64,000 bases of DNA from Blattabacterium cuenoti (GCF_014252255.1 NZ_CP059213.1:62001-126000), one strand, 5' to 3'. Shown: positions 18,303-28,676, numbered from the stretch's first letter. The notes: a model not told the origin generated them from the letters alone. A program made the numbers and translations.

Positions 18303-19094
18303 TTGAAAACAAAAAAGATAATCAAATATATTGTATCCTGGTTAAAAAAATATATTTATAAATCTAAATCAAATGGTTTTATAATAGGAATATCTGGAGG
18401 AATAGACTCTTCTGTTACTTCTTTTCTTGTTTCTATGACAAAATTTCCTACTCTAATTTTAGAAATGCCTATTTTAGAAAAAAAAATAAATTTTTTATCT
18501 AGAAAACATGTACAATTTTTAACTAAAAAATTTTCAAATGTTTTTTATTTAAAAAAAGATTTATCTATTTTATTTACTTCTTTTTGTAAAGTAATTAACA
18601 AAAAAAATAAAAGATATTCTTTAGAATTAGCTAATGTTCAATCCCGTTTTCGTATGTTAACTTTATATTATTATGCTAATATAAAAAATTATCTTGTTGT
18701 TGGAACTGGAAATAAAGTAGAAGATTTTGGTGTAGGTTTTTTTACAAAATATGGAGATGGAGGAGTAGATTTGCATCCTATAGCTGATTTAATGAAAAGT
18801 GAAATTCGTTTAATTGCAAAAGAATTAAACATTGCATATGAAATTCAAAAAGCAAAACCAACAGATGGTCTTTGGGAAGATGAACGATCAGATGAAGATC
18901 AATTAGGTGCAACTTATGAGGAATTAGAATGGGCAATGAAAATAACAAAAAAAAAATATTATAATTTTTCTAATAAAAAAGAACAAGAAATTTTCAAAAA
19001 ATTTCAAATTTTAAATCAAAAAAATAAACATAAAATGAAACTTATTCCTGTTTGCAGGATACCTTCTTTTCTTAAAAAAGAAATATCAAAATGA
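18303..19094 (+). CDS. nadE: NAD synthetase, probably ammonia-dependent
   Basis: Last step of NAD synthesis: amidation of nicotinate adenine dinucleotide. The PP-loop SGGIDSSVTS is near residue 31, with downstream motifs GTGNKVEDFGVGFFTKYGDG and KPTDGLWEDERSDEDQLG. There is no glutaminase domain (263 residues), so ammonia is the likely nitrogen donor. The start is TTG at 18303; the next in-frame ATG would delete the PP-loop. Its start faces tsaB 15 bases away. Confidence 0.92.
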   Translation: MKTKKIIKYIVSWLKKYIYKSKSNGFIIGISGGIDSSVTSFLVSMTKFPTLILEMPILEKKINFLSRKHVQFLTKKFSNVFYLKKDLSILFTSFCKVINKKNKRYSLELANVQSRFRMLTLYYYANIKNYLVVGTGNKVEDFGVGFFTKYGDGGVDLHPIADLMKSEIRLIAKELNIAYEIQKAKPTDGLWEDERSDEDQLGATYEELEWAMKITKKKYYNFSNKKEQEIFKKFQILNQKNKHKMKLIPVCRIPSFLKKEISK

Positions 19095-19154
19095 TATGTA
19101 AAAAAATAAAATAATAGTAAAAACATAAATAATATACATCCATAATCCTTTTCG

Positions 19155-19162
19155 TAACTTTG
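19155..19162 (+). promoter_or_regulatory. Candidate -7 element for folE-cysS
   Basis: TAACTTTG is an exact match to the Bacteroidota -7 consensus TAnnTTTG, 29 bases before the folE ATG. No clear -33 TTG is visible at the usual spacing. It lies in the 97-base gap after nadE. Confidence 0.5.
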
Positions 19163-19191
19163 TTTTTATATGGATTAAGTTCATTCTATGC

Positions 19192-19842
19192 ATGGAAGAA
19201 AAAAATAAAAAATTTTTAAAAAATTTAATAAATAATGAAAATTATTTACATAAAAATATTTTTTTAATGAGTGATAAAGAAAAAATTGAAAAAATAGAAA
19301 AATATTTTTTTCAAATTATGAAAATATTAGGTTTAGATATGAACGACGATAGTTTACGTCGTACTCCAAAACGTGTTGCAAAAATGTTTATTCAAGAAAT
19401 ATTTAGTGGACTTAATCCAAATAATACTCCTAATATTTCTATTTTTGAAAATAAATATAAATATAATCAAATGCTAATAGAAAAAAATATAACAGTTTAT
19501 TCTACTTGCGAACATCATTTTCTTCCAATTGTAGGAAAAGCTCATGTTGGTTATATTTCTAATGGAAAAGTTGTAGGACTTTCTAAAATTAATAGAATTG
19601 TAAATTTTTATGCAAAAAGACCACAAATTCAAGAACGTTTAACTATACAAATTGTTGAATTTTTACAAAAAATGTTACATACACAAGATGTAGCTTGTGT
19701 TATAGAAGCAAAACATTTATGTGTAAATTCTCGTGGAATTAAAGATATAGATAGTAGCACTATTACTACTAAATTAGTAGGATCTTTTCAAAAAAATTCA
19801 GAAATTCGAAGAGAATTTCTACATCATATTAAAATTTCTTAA
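19192..19842 (+). CDS. folE: GTP cyclohydrolase I
   Basis: Converts GTP to 7,8-dihydroneopterin triphosphate, the entry to folate synthesis. The zinc and active-site motifs are all present: STCEHHFLPIVGKAHVGY (Cys and two His) and IEAKHLCVNSRGI with the second zinc cysteine. QERLTIQIVEFL and the closing TTKLVGSF also fit. The length is 216 residues. A TAnnTTTG promoter element lies upstream and cysS follows 13 bases after the stop, so the two are probably co-transcribed. Confidence 0.95.
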   Translation: MEEKNKKFLKNLINNENYLHKNIFLMSDKEKIEKIEKYFFQIMKILGLDMNDDSLRRTPKRVAKMFIQEIFSGLNPNNTPNISIFENKYKYNQMLIEKNITVYSTCEHHFLPIVGKAHVGYISNGKVVGLSKINRIVNFYAKRPQIQERLTIQIVEFLQKMLHTQDVACVIEAKHLCVNSRGIKDIDSSTITTKLVGSFQKNSEIRREFLHHIKIS

Positions 19843-19855
19843 AGAAAAAAAAAAT

Positions 19856-21313
19856 ATGAATGAAATATATAATTTAAAATTATATAATTCTTTAACAGGT
19901 CAAAAAGAATTATTTAAACCAATTCATAAAAAATATGTAGGAATTTATGTTTGTGGTCCTACAGTTTATAATAACCTACATTTAGGAAATTGTCGAACTT
20001 TCATATCATTTGATATTGTTTTTCGTTATTTAAAATATTTAGGTTATAAAGTTCGTTATGTTAGAAATATTACTGATGTTGGACATTTAGAAAATGATTT
20101 AGAAGATAAAATTTCTAAAAAATCTCGTATAGAAAAAATAGAACCTATGGAGGTAGTTCATAAATATACTCTTTCTTTCCATAATTTATTAAATATTTTA
20201 AATGTTCAACCTCCAAATATAGAACCAACAGCTACAGGTCATATAATAGAACAAATAGATATGATTAAAAAATTAATTGAAAAAAATTTAGCATATGAAG
20301 TAAATGGTTCTGTTTATTTTAATTTGAAAGAATATGAAAAATTATATTCTTACGGAATTCTTAGTAAGAATAAAATTGATAATCTTTTCAAAAAAAAATT
20401 AAATTTTTCATTAGAAAAAAAAAATCCACAAGATTTTTCTCTTTGGAAAAAGGCTTCTTCTAGTCATATTATGAATTGGAATTCTCCATGGGGAAAAGGA
20501 TTCCCTGGTTGGCATATAGAATGTACTGTTATGAGTACAAAATATTTAGGAGAGACTTTTGATATTCATGGAGGTGGTATTGATCTAAAATTCCCTCATC
20601 ATGAATGTGAATTAGCACAAGCTAAAGCTATTTATAATAATAAAAGTAATTTTGCTCATTATTGGATGCATACTAATATGTTAACTTTAAATGGTAAAAA
20701 AATGAGTAAATCAACAGGAAATTTTTTAGAAATAAAAGATATCATTCAATCCTATAAAAAACCTTTTTTTCCAAGCATTCTAAGATTTTTTATGTTGCAA
20801 TCTCATTATAGAAGTGTTATGAATTTTTCAAATCAAGGACTTATAAATGCAGAAAAAGGATATAATAAAATTATGAATTCTATAAAAATATTAAAAAATT
20901 TTTCTCCAAAAATATCAAAAAAAAATAATAATATTTTTGATGTATCTCATTGGATTAATGATTGTCATAAAGCTATTAATGATGATTTTAATATTCCATT
21001 ATTAATTTCTTATTTATTTAAAGCTACTCATTTTATTCATTCTATAAATGATATAAATATAGAAAAACATAACATAAATTTATTGAAAAAATATATGATT
21101 CATTTTGTTTTTGATATTCTAGGTCTTCAAGAAAAAGAAAAAAAAATAGAAAATAACTATCTTAGTTCTGAAAAAAAACTAAGAATACTTATCCATCGAT
21201 TAATTAAATTTCATATGGAAGCAAGAAAACAACAAAATTGGATTATTTCGGATAGAATTCGTAAAGAACTATCATACATAGGAATATCATTACATGATGA
21301 AAAATTATTTTAA
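19856..21313 (+). CDS. cysS: Cysteinyl-tRNA synthetase
   Basis: Class I aminoacyl-tRNA synthetase charging tRNA-Cys. The amino-terminal zinc and HIGH region reads YVCGPTVYNNLHLGNCRT, the second zinc-site region is GWHIECTVMSTKYLG and FPHHECELAQ, and the KMSKS loop is GKKMSKSTGN. The 485-residue length is normal. Its last bases overlap the end of the convergent PLP-enzyme gene by 9 bases. Confidence 0.96.
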   Translation: MNEIYNLKLYNSLTGQKELFKPIHKKYVGIYVCGPTVYNNLHLGNCRTFISFDIVFRYLKYLGYKVRYVRNITDVGHLENDLEDKISKKSRIEKIEPMEVVHKYTLSFHNLLNILNVQPPNIEPTATGHIIEQIDMIKKLIEKNLAYEVNGSVYFNLKEYEKLYSYGILSKNKIDNLFKKKLNFSLEKKNPQDFSLWKKASSSHIMNWNSPWGKGFPGWHIECTVMSTKYLGETFDIHGGGIDLKFPHHECELAQAKAIYNNKSNFAHYWMHTNMLTLNGKKMSKSTGNFLEIKDIIQSYKKPFFPSILRFFMLQSHYRSVMNFSNQGLINAEKGYNKIMNSIKILKNFSPKISKKNNNIFDVSHWINDCHKAINDDFNIPLLISYLFKATHFIHSINDINIEKHNINLLKKYMIHFVFDILGLQEKEKKIENNYLSSEKKLRILIHRLIKFHMEARKQQNWIISDRIRKELSYIGISLHDEKLF

Positions 21314-22450
21314 TGCTTGATCTATATCCTCTATAAGATCTTCTACATTTTCTATTCCCATAGATAAACGAATAAGAGAATCCTGTATACCAGCATTCAT
21401 TCTAATTTTTAAAGGAGTAGATTTATGAGTCATAGTTGATGGATGACAAATTAAACTTTTTGTTCCTCCTAAACTTTCTGCTAACTTAAATACATTAGTT
21501 GATGTAACAATTTTTTTTGCTGATTCTATTGTATCATTTTTTAAACTAAAAGAAACAATTCCTCCAAAATATCTTTGTTGTTTAACTGCTATTAAATGAT
21601 TTTTATGATTTGATAATCCAGGATAATAAACTTTATCAATACAGGAATTTTTTTTCTTTTCTAAAAAAGAAGCAATTTGAAACGCATTTTTAGATTGTTT
21701 TTTAATACGTAAAAATAAAGTTTGACAACCTCTAATTGTTAACCAACAATCAATAGGAGACAATACTCCTCCACTTGCATTTTGTATATATTTCAATTTT
21801 TCATATAAATCTGGTTTTTTTACTGTAATCAATCCAGCTAACACATCAGAATGTCCTGATAAATATTTTGTAGCACTATGAATGATAATATCTGCACCTA
21901 ACTTAAGAGGATTTTGAATAGCAGGAGAAGCAAAAGTATTATCCACTACAACCAATATTTTGGAATTTTTTTTCTTAGATTTATTACTAATATATTTTAT
22001 ATCAGATATTTTTAAAGTAGGATTTGTAGGACTTTCTAGCCAAACTAATTTTGTTTTATTAGAAATTTCAGATATAGCTTTTTCTGCATTAGTTGTGTCT
22101 ACAAATTTAGTACTAATTCCTAATTTTTTATACAAATTCAATAAACGAAAAGTTCCTCCATAAATATCATCAACAGCTACAATTTCATCTCCACATTCTA
22201 ATAATTTTAAAACAGCATCTATAGATGCTAAACCTGATGAAAATGCTAAACTAGCATAACCGTATTCTAAATCAGTAATTAAACGTTCTAATATTTTTCT
22301 TGTAGGATTATTTGTTCTTGTATAATCAAATCCTTTATGAACTCCAGGAGATTCCTGTACATAAGTTGATGTTTGATATATTGGTGTTGAAATAGCTCCT
22401 GTAAGAGGATCTGATAAAATATTTTGAATGAGCTTTGTTTCTTCCTTCAT
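21305..22450 (-). CDS. Trans-sulfuration family PLP enzyme (cystathionine gamma-synthase/lyase-like)
   Basis: Cys/Met metabolism PLP enzyme, fold type I. The PLP lysine is in IHSATKYLSGHSDVLAG, with the usual TSTYVQESPGVHKGFDYTRTNNPTR near the start and SLGGTKSLICHPSTMTH near the end. Family members catalyse either cystathionine synthesis or cleavage and sequence alone does not settle which; the symbol is left open. The start is placed at 22450 (MKEETKLIQ) because upstream in-frame codons encode a hydrophobic, non-family extension; 22456 is also possible. Confidence 0.87.
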   Translation of the reverse strand: MKEETKLIQNILSDPLTGAISTPIYQTSTYVQESPGVHKGFDYTRTNNPTRKILERLITDLEYGYASLAFSSGLASIDAVLKLLECGDEIVAVDDIYGGTFRLLNLYKKLGISTKFVDTTNAEKAISEISNKTKLVWLESPTNPTLKISDIKYISNKSKKKNSKILVVVDNTFASPAIQNPLKLGADIIIHSATKYLSGHSDVLAGLITVKKPDLYEKLKYIQNASGGVLSPIDCWLTIRGCQTLFLRIKKQSKNAFQIASFLEKKKNSCIDKVYYPGLSNHKNHLIAVKQQRYFGGIVSFSLKNDTIESAKKIVTSTNVFKLAESLGGTKSLICHPSTMTHKSTPLKIRMNAGIQDSLIRLSMGIENVEDLIEDIDQALK

Positions 22451-22615
22451 TATCATTGTATTGTAAATTTCATAATAAAATTGTATGTAAATAAAAATAC
22501 AAATGTACTTAAAATGAAAATACAATTTTTATTAGAAAAATTATTTTCATTAAAAATAATACTTTTTTTTTGAAAAAAATATAAATTTGTTTCCTATTTT
22601 TTGATTATAAAGTAA

Positions 22616-23677
22616 ATGATTTCAAAAAATTTATTATTCTTATTTTTATCTTTATTTTTATATAAAAATACAAGTAATACACTTGATGATATAAATAAGG
22701 ATAAGAAAAATAAAATAAATATATCTCATACAATTTTTGAACATATAAATGATTCTTATGAATGGAATATTATAGGAAATCACAATAATGGAATTATTTT
22801 ATATTTTCCTATTATTTTATGGAATCGTAATCATGGTTTAGAAATTTTTTCTTCATACAAATTATCAAATGGAAAAATAGTTAAAGGAAAATATGGATAT
22901 TATAAAATTTTTCATGGAAAAATATATAATACTAATTCTATTGGAATAATTTATTTAAATTCAAAAGGGATTCCTATGAATAATAAACCTTGGGATTTTT
23001 CTATTACAAAAAATGTAATCGCTCTTTTTATTTCTTTTTTTTTATTATGTTACCTTTTTATTCGAATGAAACATAGCTATAAAAATGATAAAATTAAATG
23101 GAGTTTTGGTATTTTTTTAGAATTTTTAATTCTATTTATACGTGATAAAATAGCAATTCCAAATATTGGAGAAAAAAAATATAAGAAATATTTTCCTTTT
23201 TTATTAACATCATTTTTTTTTATATTATTTAATAATTTGATGGGTCTTATTCCAGTATTTCCAAATATTACAGGAAATATAAATATAACATTTGTTTTAG
23301 CTATAACTACATTTATAATAACTAATATAAATGCAAGTAAAAGTTATTGGAAGCATACATTTTGGACACCAGGGGTCCCAATAATAATTAAATTTTTATT
23401 AGCTATTATAGAGTTTATTGGAATTTTTATTCGTCCATTAACTTTATGTATTCGTTTATTTGCTAATATTACTGCTGGTCACATAATTATTTTAAGTTTT
23501 ATTTGTCTTATTTTTATTTTTCAAAATTTTTTTATAGCCGGTTTTTCCATAATTTTCGGTTTTTTTATTTCTATGTTAGAAATTATGGTGTCTTTTTTAC
23601 AAGCTTTTATTTTTACTACTTTATCTTCTTTACTTATAGGAATGTCTGTTAAAAATTATGAAAGTAAAACACATTAA
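22616..23677 (+). CDS. atpB: ATP synthase subunit a
   Basis: Membrane stator subunit of the F0 proton channel. The essential arginine lies in FIRPLTLCIRLFANITAGH. The 353-residue form has a signal-like N-terminus and an extra domain of about 120 residues before the first core helix, characteristic of Bacteroidota AtpB. It opens the operon atpB-E-F-H-A-G. Upstream, TATTTTTTG at about 22595 is one base longer than the TAnnTTTG consensus and may be part of the promoter. Confidence 0.94.
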   Translation: MISKNLLFLFLSLFLYKNTSNTLDDINKDKKNKINISHTIFEHINDSYEWNIIGNHNNGIILYFPIILWNRNHGLEIFSSYKLSNGKIVKGKYGYYKIFHGKIYNTNSIGIIYLNSKGIPMNNKPWDFSITKNVIALFISFFLLCYLFIRMKHSYKNDKIKWSFGIFLEFLILFIRDKIAIPNIGEKKYKKYFPFLLTSFFFILFNNLMGLIPVFPNITGNINITFVLAITTFIITNINASKSYWKHTFWTPGVPIIIKFLLAIIEFIGIFIRPLTLCIRLFANITAGHIIILSFICLIFIFQNFFIAGFSIIFGFFISMLEIMVSFLQAFIFTTLSSLLIGMSVKNYESKTH

Positions 23678-23688
23678 AAATTAATTAA

Positions 23689-23925
<237 letters not shown>

Positions 23926-23933
23926 TAATAAAA

Positions 23934-24422
23934 ATGGATTTAGTTACTCCTTCTATTGGATTGATTTTTTGGCATACTATAATATTTGTAACTCTTATAT
24001 TATTTCTTTCCAAATTTGCTTGGAAGCCAATTATGAATTTTATTGATCAAAGAGAAAAAAAAATTGAAATGTCTATTAACAATGCATATAAAATAAAAAA
24101 TGAATTAAAAAATGTAGAAAATCAAAAAAATAAAATATTAAAAGAAACTCATATAAAAAGAGATATGATTTTAAAAGAAGCTATTCAAATTAAGGAAAAA
24201 ATAAAATTAGAAGCAAAAAAAGAAAGTATAATTGAAAAAAAAAAAATTATAGAAGAAACAAAAAAAAGTATTCAAATAGAAAGAAAAGCTGCTATTTTTG
24301 ATTTAAAAAATCAAATAGGAGATATTTCTGTAAAAATAGCTGAAAAAATATTAAAACAAGAGTTATCTCAAATAAACAAACAATATAAATTTATAAAAGA
24401 ATTGGTAGATAAATTATCTTAA
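23934..24422 (+). CDS. atpF: ATP synthase subunit b
   Basis: Peripheral stalk subunit. One N-terminal membrane helix (LIFWHTIIFVTLILFLSKFAW) is followed by the conserved KPIMNFIDQREKKIE and a long charged coiled coil to residue 162. Size and position between subunits c and delta are standard. Confidence 0.94.
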   Translation: MDLVTPSIGLIFWHTIIFVTLILFLSKFAWKPIMNFIDQREKKIEMSINNAYKIKNELKNVENQKNKILKETHIKRDMILKEAIQIKEKIKLEAKKESIIEKKKIIEETKKSIQIERKAAIFDLKNQIGDISVKIAEKILKQELSQINKQYKFIKELVDKLS

Positions 24423-24464
24423 TTAACTAATTTAAATTTGATGGAATATTTTAAATAAATAAAA

Positions 24465-25022
24465 ATGTTTTTAAATAAAAAAATAATTCAACATTACGCT
24501 AGAATTTTTTTTGAATATTCTATCATGAATAATAATAATTTAAATGATTTTTTTTATAAAAAAGTAAAAAAAATATCTTATTTATTATATAATCATTCAT
24601 ATTTAAATAAAATTATTAATACATCATTATTAAATTCTAAAAAAAAAATAGAAATTTTTAAAAAAATTCTTTATCCTTTTGATATTTCACTTTTTCAATT
24701 TGTAAAACTTTTAATTTTAAAAAAAAGAGAAACTTTTTTAAAAGAAATTTTTTTAAAATATCAAGAAATATATAAAGAGGAAAAAAAAGGTTTTATAAAA
24801 TGTATTATTATTTCTACATTTTATTTAAGTATCGATATACAAAAAATGATTATATATCAAATTAAAAAACTTAATCCTAAGTATCAAAAAAAACAATTTC
24901 AAATCATTAATCAAATAGATAAATCTATTATTGGAGGTATTTTATTGCGGATAGGATACAAAGAATGGGATTTTAGTATTAAAAGTCAATTATATTATAT
25001 TAAAAAAAATTTTAAATATTAA
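24465..25022 (+). CDS. atpH: ATP synthase subunit delta
   Basis: Connects the peripheral stalk to the alpha subunits. Sequence is weakly conserved, as is usual: YARIFFEYSI at the N-terminus, and near the C-terminus the diagnostic NQIDKSIIGGILLRIG. 185 residues, very lysine- and isoleucine-rich. Identification rests on this motif, its size and its place between atpF and atpA. Confidence 0.9.
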   Translation: MFLNKKIIQHYARIFFEYSIMNNNNLNDFFYKKVKKISYLLYNHSYLNKIINTSLLNSKKKIEIFKKILYPFDISLFQFVKLLILKKRETFLKEIFLKYQEIYKEEKKGFIKCIIISTFYLSIDIQKMIIYQIKKLNPKYQKKQFQIINQIDKSIIGGILLRIGYKEWDFSIKSQLYYIKKNFKY

Positions 25023-25043
25023 TTAAATAAATATTTTATTTAT

Positions 25044-26624
25044 ATGTCAGATTTAAAATATTCAGAAATATCATCGATTCTTAAAGAACAATTATTAGAT
25101 TTTAAATTTGAATCAAAATTATCTGAATCTGGTATTATTATTCAAGTAGGAGATGGAGTAGCTAGATCTGTTGGTCTAAATTCTGCTTTTTATGGAGAAT
25201 TAGTAGAATTTAATAATGGAATAAAAGGAATAGTTCTTAATTTAGAAGAAGATCATGTTAGTATTGTTTTGCTTAGTTCATCAAAAAATATAAAAGAAGG
25301 AGATATAGTTAAAAGAACAGGAAAAGTTTTTTCTATAAAAGTTGGAGAAGGTATGTTAGGTCGTGTTATTAATGTATTAGGAAATCCTATTGATGGAAAA
25401 GGACCTATAGAAGGAAAATTGTTTGATATGCCTTTAGAAAGAAAAGCTCCAGGTGTTATTTACAGGGAACCTGTGAAAGAACCTCTTCAAACTGGAATTA
25501 AATTTATAGATTCCATGATTCCTATAGGAAAAGGACAAAGAGAATTAATTATTGGAGATAGACAAACTGGAAAAACAACAATAGCTATTGATACTATCAT
25601 TAATCAGAAAAGATTTTATGAACAAAATAATCCGGTTTATTGTATTTATGTAGCTATTAGTCAAAAAGGTTCTACTATTGCTAGAATAGCAAACATTTTA
25701 CAAGAAAAAGGAGCTATGCCTTACACAATAATAGTTTCATCAAACTCATCTGAACCAGCTTCTATGCAAGTTTTTTCTCCTTTTTCAGGTACTTCTATTG
25801 GAGAATATTTTCGTGATACTGGTCGTTCTTCTTTAGTAATATATGATGATCTGTCAAAACAAGCTGTTTCTTATAGAGAAATTTCTCTTTTATTACGACG
25901 TCCTCCTGGTAGAGAAGCTTATCCAGGAGATGTTTTTTATTTACATTCTCGTCTTTTAGAACGTGCATCTAAAATTATTAAAGATCAAAAAATGGCTGAA
26001 AAAATGAATGATATTCCAGAATCCATTAAAAAAATGGTAAAAGGAGGAGGTTCTTTGACAGCTTTACCTATTATTGAAACACAGTCTGGTGATATATCTT
26101 CTTATATTCCTACTAATGTCATTTCTATAACAGATGGACAAATTTTTTTAGAAAAAGATTTATTTCATTCTGGAGTACGTCCCGCAATTAATGAAAGTAT
26201 ATCTGTTTCTCGTGTAGGAGGATCTGCTCAAATTAAATCAATGAGAAAAATATCTGGAACTCTAAAATTAGATCAAGCTCAATTTAGAGAATTGGAATCT
26301 TTTTCAAAATTTGGTTCTGAATTAGATTCATCTACTATGGAAATTATAAAAAAAGGAAAAATAAATATAGAAATTTTAAAACAAAAGCCTCATTCTCCGT
26401 ATGATATAGCAGATCAAATAGCCATAATTTATATTGGAACTAAAAATATTTTAAAAAATGTTTCTATTGATAAAATTTCAAATTTTGAAAAAGAATATCT
26501 TTTTTATTTAAAAGAAAAACATAAAGATTTATTAATTTCATTAAAAAATGGAATATTTGATGATTCAATATCTGAAATATTAGAAAAAGTAGCTTTAGAA
26601 TTAAGTAAAAAATACGTATCCTAA
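25044..26624 (+). CDS. atpA: ATP synthase subunit alpha
   Basis: Non-catalytic nucleotide-binding subunit of F1. Walker A is [13 protein letters not shown] at about residue 170, with the alpha signature [17 protein letters not shown] near residue 380. The 526-residue length is normal. It sits 21 bases after atpH and 9 before atpG. The catalytic beta subunit gene is not in this operon and must lie elsewhere. Confidence 0.97.
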   Translation: MSDLKYSEISSILKEQLLDFKFESKLSESGIIIQVGDGVARSVGLNSAFYGELVEFNNGIKGIVLNLEEDHVSIVLLSSSKNIKEGDIVKRTGKVFSIKVGEGMLGRVINVLGNPIDGKGPIEGKLFDMPLERKAPGVIYREPVKEPLQTGIKFIDSMIPIGKGQRELIIGDRQTGKTTIAIDTIINQKRFYEQNNPVYCIYVAISQKGSTIARIANILQEKGAMPYTIIVSSNSSEPASMQVFSPFSGTSIGEYFRDTGRSSLVIYDDLSKQAVSYREISLLLRRPPGREAYPGDVFYLHSRLLERASKIIKDQKMAEKMNDIPESIKKMVKGGGSLTALPIIETQSGDISSYIPTNVISITDGQIFLEKDLFHSGVRPAINESISVSRVGGSAQIKSMRKISGTLKLDQAQFRELESFSKFGSELDSSTMEIIKKGKINIEILKQKPHSPYDIADQIAIIYIGTKNILKNVSIDKISNFEKEYLFYLKEKHKDLLISLKNGIFDDSISEILEKVALELSKKYVS

Positions 26625-26633
26625 TTTTTTTTT

Positions 26634-27545
26634 ATGTCTAATCCAAAAGAGATTAAAAGAAGAATATCATCTATAGAATCAGTTATTAAAACGACGGAAG
26701 CTATGAAAATGATCTCTATTGTAAAATTAAAAAAAACTAAAAATTTATTAATAAATGTTAAAAATTATTCAGATCATATAGAATTACTTTTTTCAGATTT
26801 TTTTTTAATAGAAAAAAAAGAAAATATTCAAAAAAATAAATTTTTTTTAATAGAAAAAAAAGAAAATATTCAAAAAAATAAATTATTTATTGTATTTACT
26901 TCTAATCGTGGATTATGCGGATCTTTTAATTCATCAATTTTTGAAAAAATTAATTTTTTATTTCAAAAAAATAATTATTCATATAATGAATGTATGTTTT
27001 TTTCAATTGGAAAAAAAGGATTTGACTTTTTAAGAAAAAGATATAAAATTTATGATAAAAAAAATAATTGGATTAATTTAATAGATGATTTTACTATAAT
27101 TCATGATAATATTAAATTTTTAACAAAAAAATTAATTTTAAATTTTATAAAAAAAGATTTTTATTCTATTTATTTGATATATAATAATTTAAAAAATTCT
27201 TTATTTCAAGAAGTAATTATAGAAAAATTACTTCCAATAAATATTGAAAATTTTCAAAAAAAAAGAAAAAAAACAGAAATTAATTATCTTATAGAACCTT
27301 CTAAAAAGGAAGTATTTGATTATTTAATACCCAAATTTATAAATACAAAATTATTAAAGATTTTTTTAGAATCTTCTGTATCAGAACACACAGCACGTAT
27401 GATATCTATGCATAAAGCCACAGAAAATGCATTGGATATAAAAAATAATTTAATATTAAATTATAATAAAGAAAGACAAACTATAATTACAAAAGAAATA
27501 CTTGAAATTATTAGTGGATTAGAATCTTTAAATGAAAAAAAATAA
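26634..27545 (+). CDS. atpG: ATP synthase subunit gamma
   Basis: Rotor subunit of F1. The N-terminal helix reads EIKRRISSIESVIKTTEAMKMI and the C-terminal helix SEHTARMISMHKATENALDI; both form the central coiled coil. The conserved FTSNRGLCGSFNSS is at about residue 86. Just before it a 14-residue segment (FFLIEKKENIQKNK) is present twice in tandem, an in-frame 42-base duplication. The operon ends here; epsilon and beta genes are missing from the locus, as in other Bacteroidota. Confidence 0.94.
   Translation: MSNPKEIKRRISSIESVIKTTEAMKMISIVKLKKTKNLLINVKNYSDHIELLFSDFFLIEKKENIQKNKFFLIEKKENIQKNKLFIVFTSNRGLCGSFNSSIFEKINFLFQKNNYSYNECMFFSIGKKGFDFLRKRYKIYDKKNNWINLIDDFTIIHDNIKFLTKKLILNFIKKDFYSIYLIYNNLKNSLFQEVIIEKLLPINIENFQKKRKKTEINYLIEPSKKEVFDYLIPKFINTKLLKIFLESSVSEHTARMISMHKATENALDIKNNLILNYNKERQTIITKEILEIISGLESLNEKK
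26799..26884 (+). repeat. Perfect 42-base tandem duplication inside atpG
   Basis: Bases 26799-26840 and 26841-26882 are identical and keep frame, duplicating 14 codons (FFLIEKKENIQKNK). Identity continues 2 bases further. The absence of any substitution suggests a recent event or ongoing homogenisation. It lies in a loop before the conserved NRGLCG segment. Confidence 0.93.
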
Positions 27546-27598
27546 ATTATTATCAATTTTATTTTTTTTATAAATAGATTGTATATTATGAAATAATT

Positions 27599-28591
27599 AT
27601 GGAAAAAATATTAACAGGAATTAGAAGTACAGGAACTCCTCATTTAGGAAATATTTTAGGTGTTATAATTCCATCAATCAATATTGCTAATAAAAATAAA
27701 AAAGATTCTTCATTTATATTTATAGCAGATTTACATTCTATGATTCAAATAAATAATATTAAAACAATAAAAAATAATATTTATCAAATTGCAGCAGCAT
27801 GGTTAGCTTTTGGTTTAAATACAGAAAATTGTTTTTTTTATAGACAATCTGATATTTCAGAAGTAACGGAATTAGCTTGGTATTTTAGTTGTTTTTATCC
27901 CTATCAAAGACTGACATTAGCTCATTCATTTAAAAATGAAATTCAAAAAAAAAATAAAGAAAAAATTAGTTTAGGATTATTTTCTTATCCTATTTTAATG
28001 GCTGCTGATATTTTACTTTATAATGCCAAAATTATTCCTGTTGGTAAAGATCAATTACAACATATAGAAATAGCTAGACGAATAGCAAATTCTTTTAATA
28101 AAAAAATAGGTACTAAATTATTTTCATTACCTAATGCTTTTTTACAAAAAAAAACTATGTCTGTACCTGGAATAGATGGAGAAAAAATGAGTAAATCGAA
28201 AAATAATTTGATTAACATCTTTTCTTCAGATGAAATTTTAAAAAAACAAATTATGAGTATTCGTACAGATAATAAATCTTTAAAAGAAAAAAAAAATACT
28301 GAAACAGATTATATAATGTCTTTATATAAATTAATAGCAACTTCTGATAAAATTGTTAAAATGAAAGAAAAATATAAAAAAGGAGGATATGGATATAATG
28401 ATGCAAAAATAGCTTTGTATGAGCTTATAATTTCTAAATTTGCAATAGAAAGAAAAAAATTTTTTTCTTTTATAAAAAAGGAATCTTTATTAGATCATAT
28501 TCTTTTTTTAGGTGCTAAAAAAGCAAAAAAAATAGCTAGTGAAAGGTTGAATAAAATTAGAAAATATTTGAAATTAAACCCTTTAATTTAA
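27599..28591 (+). CDS. trpS: Tryptophanyl-tRNA synthetase
   Basis: Class Ic synthetase charging tRNA-Trp. The HIGH-equivalent is GTPHLGNIL near residue 14, AADILLYNAKIIPVGKDQLQHIE is typical, and the KMSKS loop is GEKMSKSKNN at about residue 195. The 330-residue length is standard. It is separated from atpG by 53 bases and from grpE by an 85-base gap with promoter-like elements. Confidence 0.96.
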   Translation: MEKILTGIRSTGTPHLGNILGVIIPSINIANKNKKDSSFIFIADLHSMIQINNIKTIKNNIYQIAAAWLAFGLNTENCFFYRQSDISEVTELAWYFSCFYPYQRLTLAHSFKNEIQKKNKEKISLGLFSYPILMAADILLYNAKIIPVGKDQLQHIEIARRIANSFNKKIGTKLFSLPNAFLQKKTMSVPGIDGEKMSKSKNNLINIFSSDEILKKQIMSIRTDNKSLKEKKNTETDYIMSLYKLIATSDKIVKMKEKYKKGGYGYNDAKIALYELIISKFAIERKKFFSFIKKESLLDHILFLGAKKAKKIASERLNKIRKYLKLNPLI

Positions 28592-28600
28592 TAAAATTAA

Positions 28601-28638
28601 TGTCATAATGACAGAAATAAATTATGGCAAATCTTTTG
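28601..28638 (+). promoter_or_regulatory. Candidate heat-shock control region of grpE-dnaJ
   Basis: TGTCATAATGACA at 28601-28613 is a perfect inverted repeat. Seven bases later comes ATTATGG (28621-28627), then seven bases, then TTTG (28635-28638). The same ATTATGG-N7-TTTG arrangement occurs upstream of htpG, also next to a short perfect inverted repeat. GCAAA and TTTGC within this region can also form a weak stem. The link to heat shock is inferred from the genes downstream. Confidence 0.45.
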
Positions 28639-28676
28639 CTTTTTAACTAATATAGTTATGTTGAAAATATTTAATT

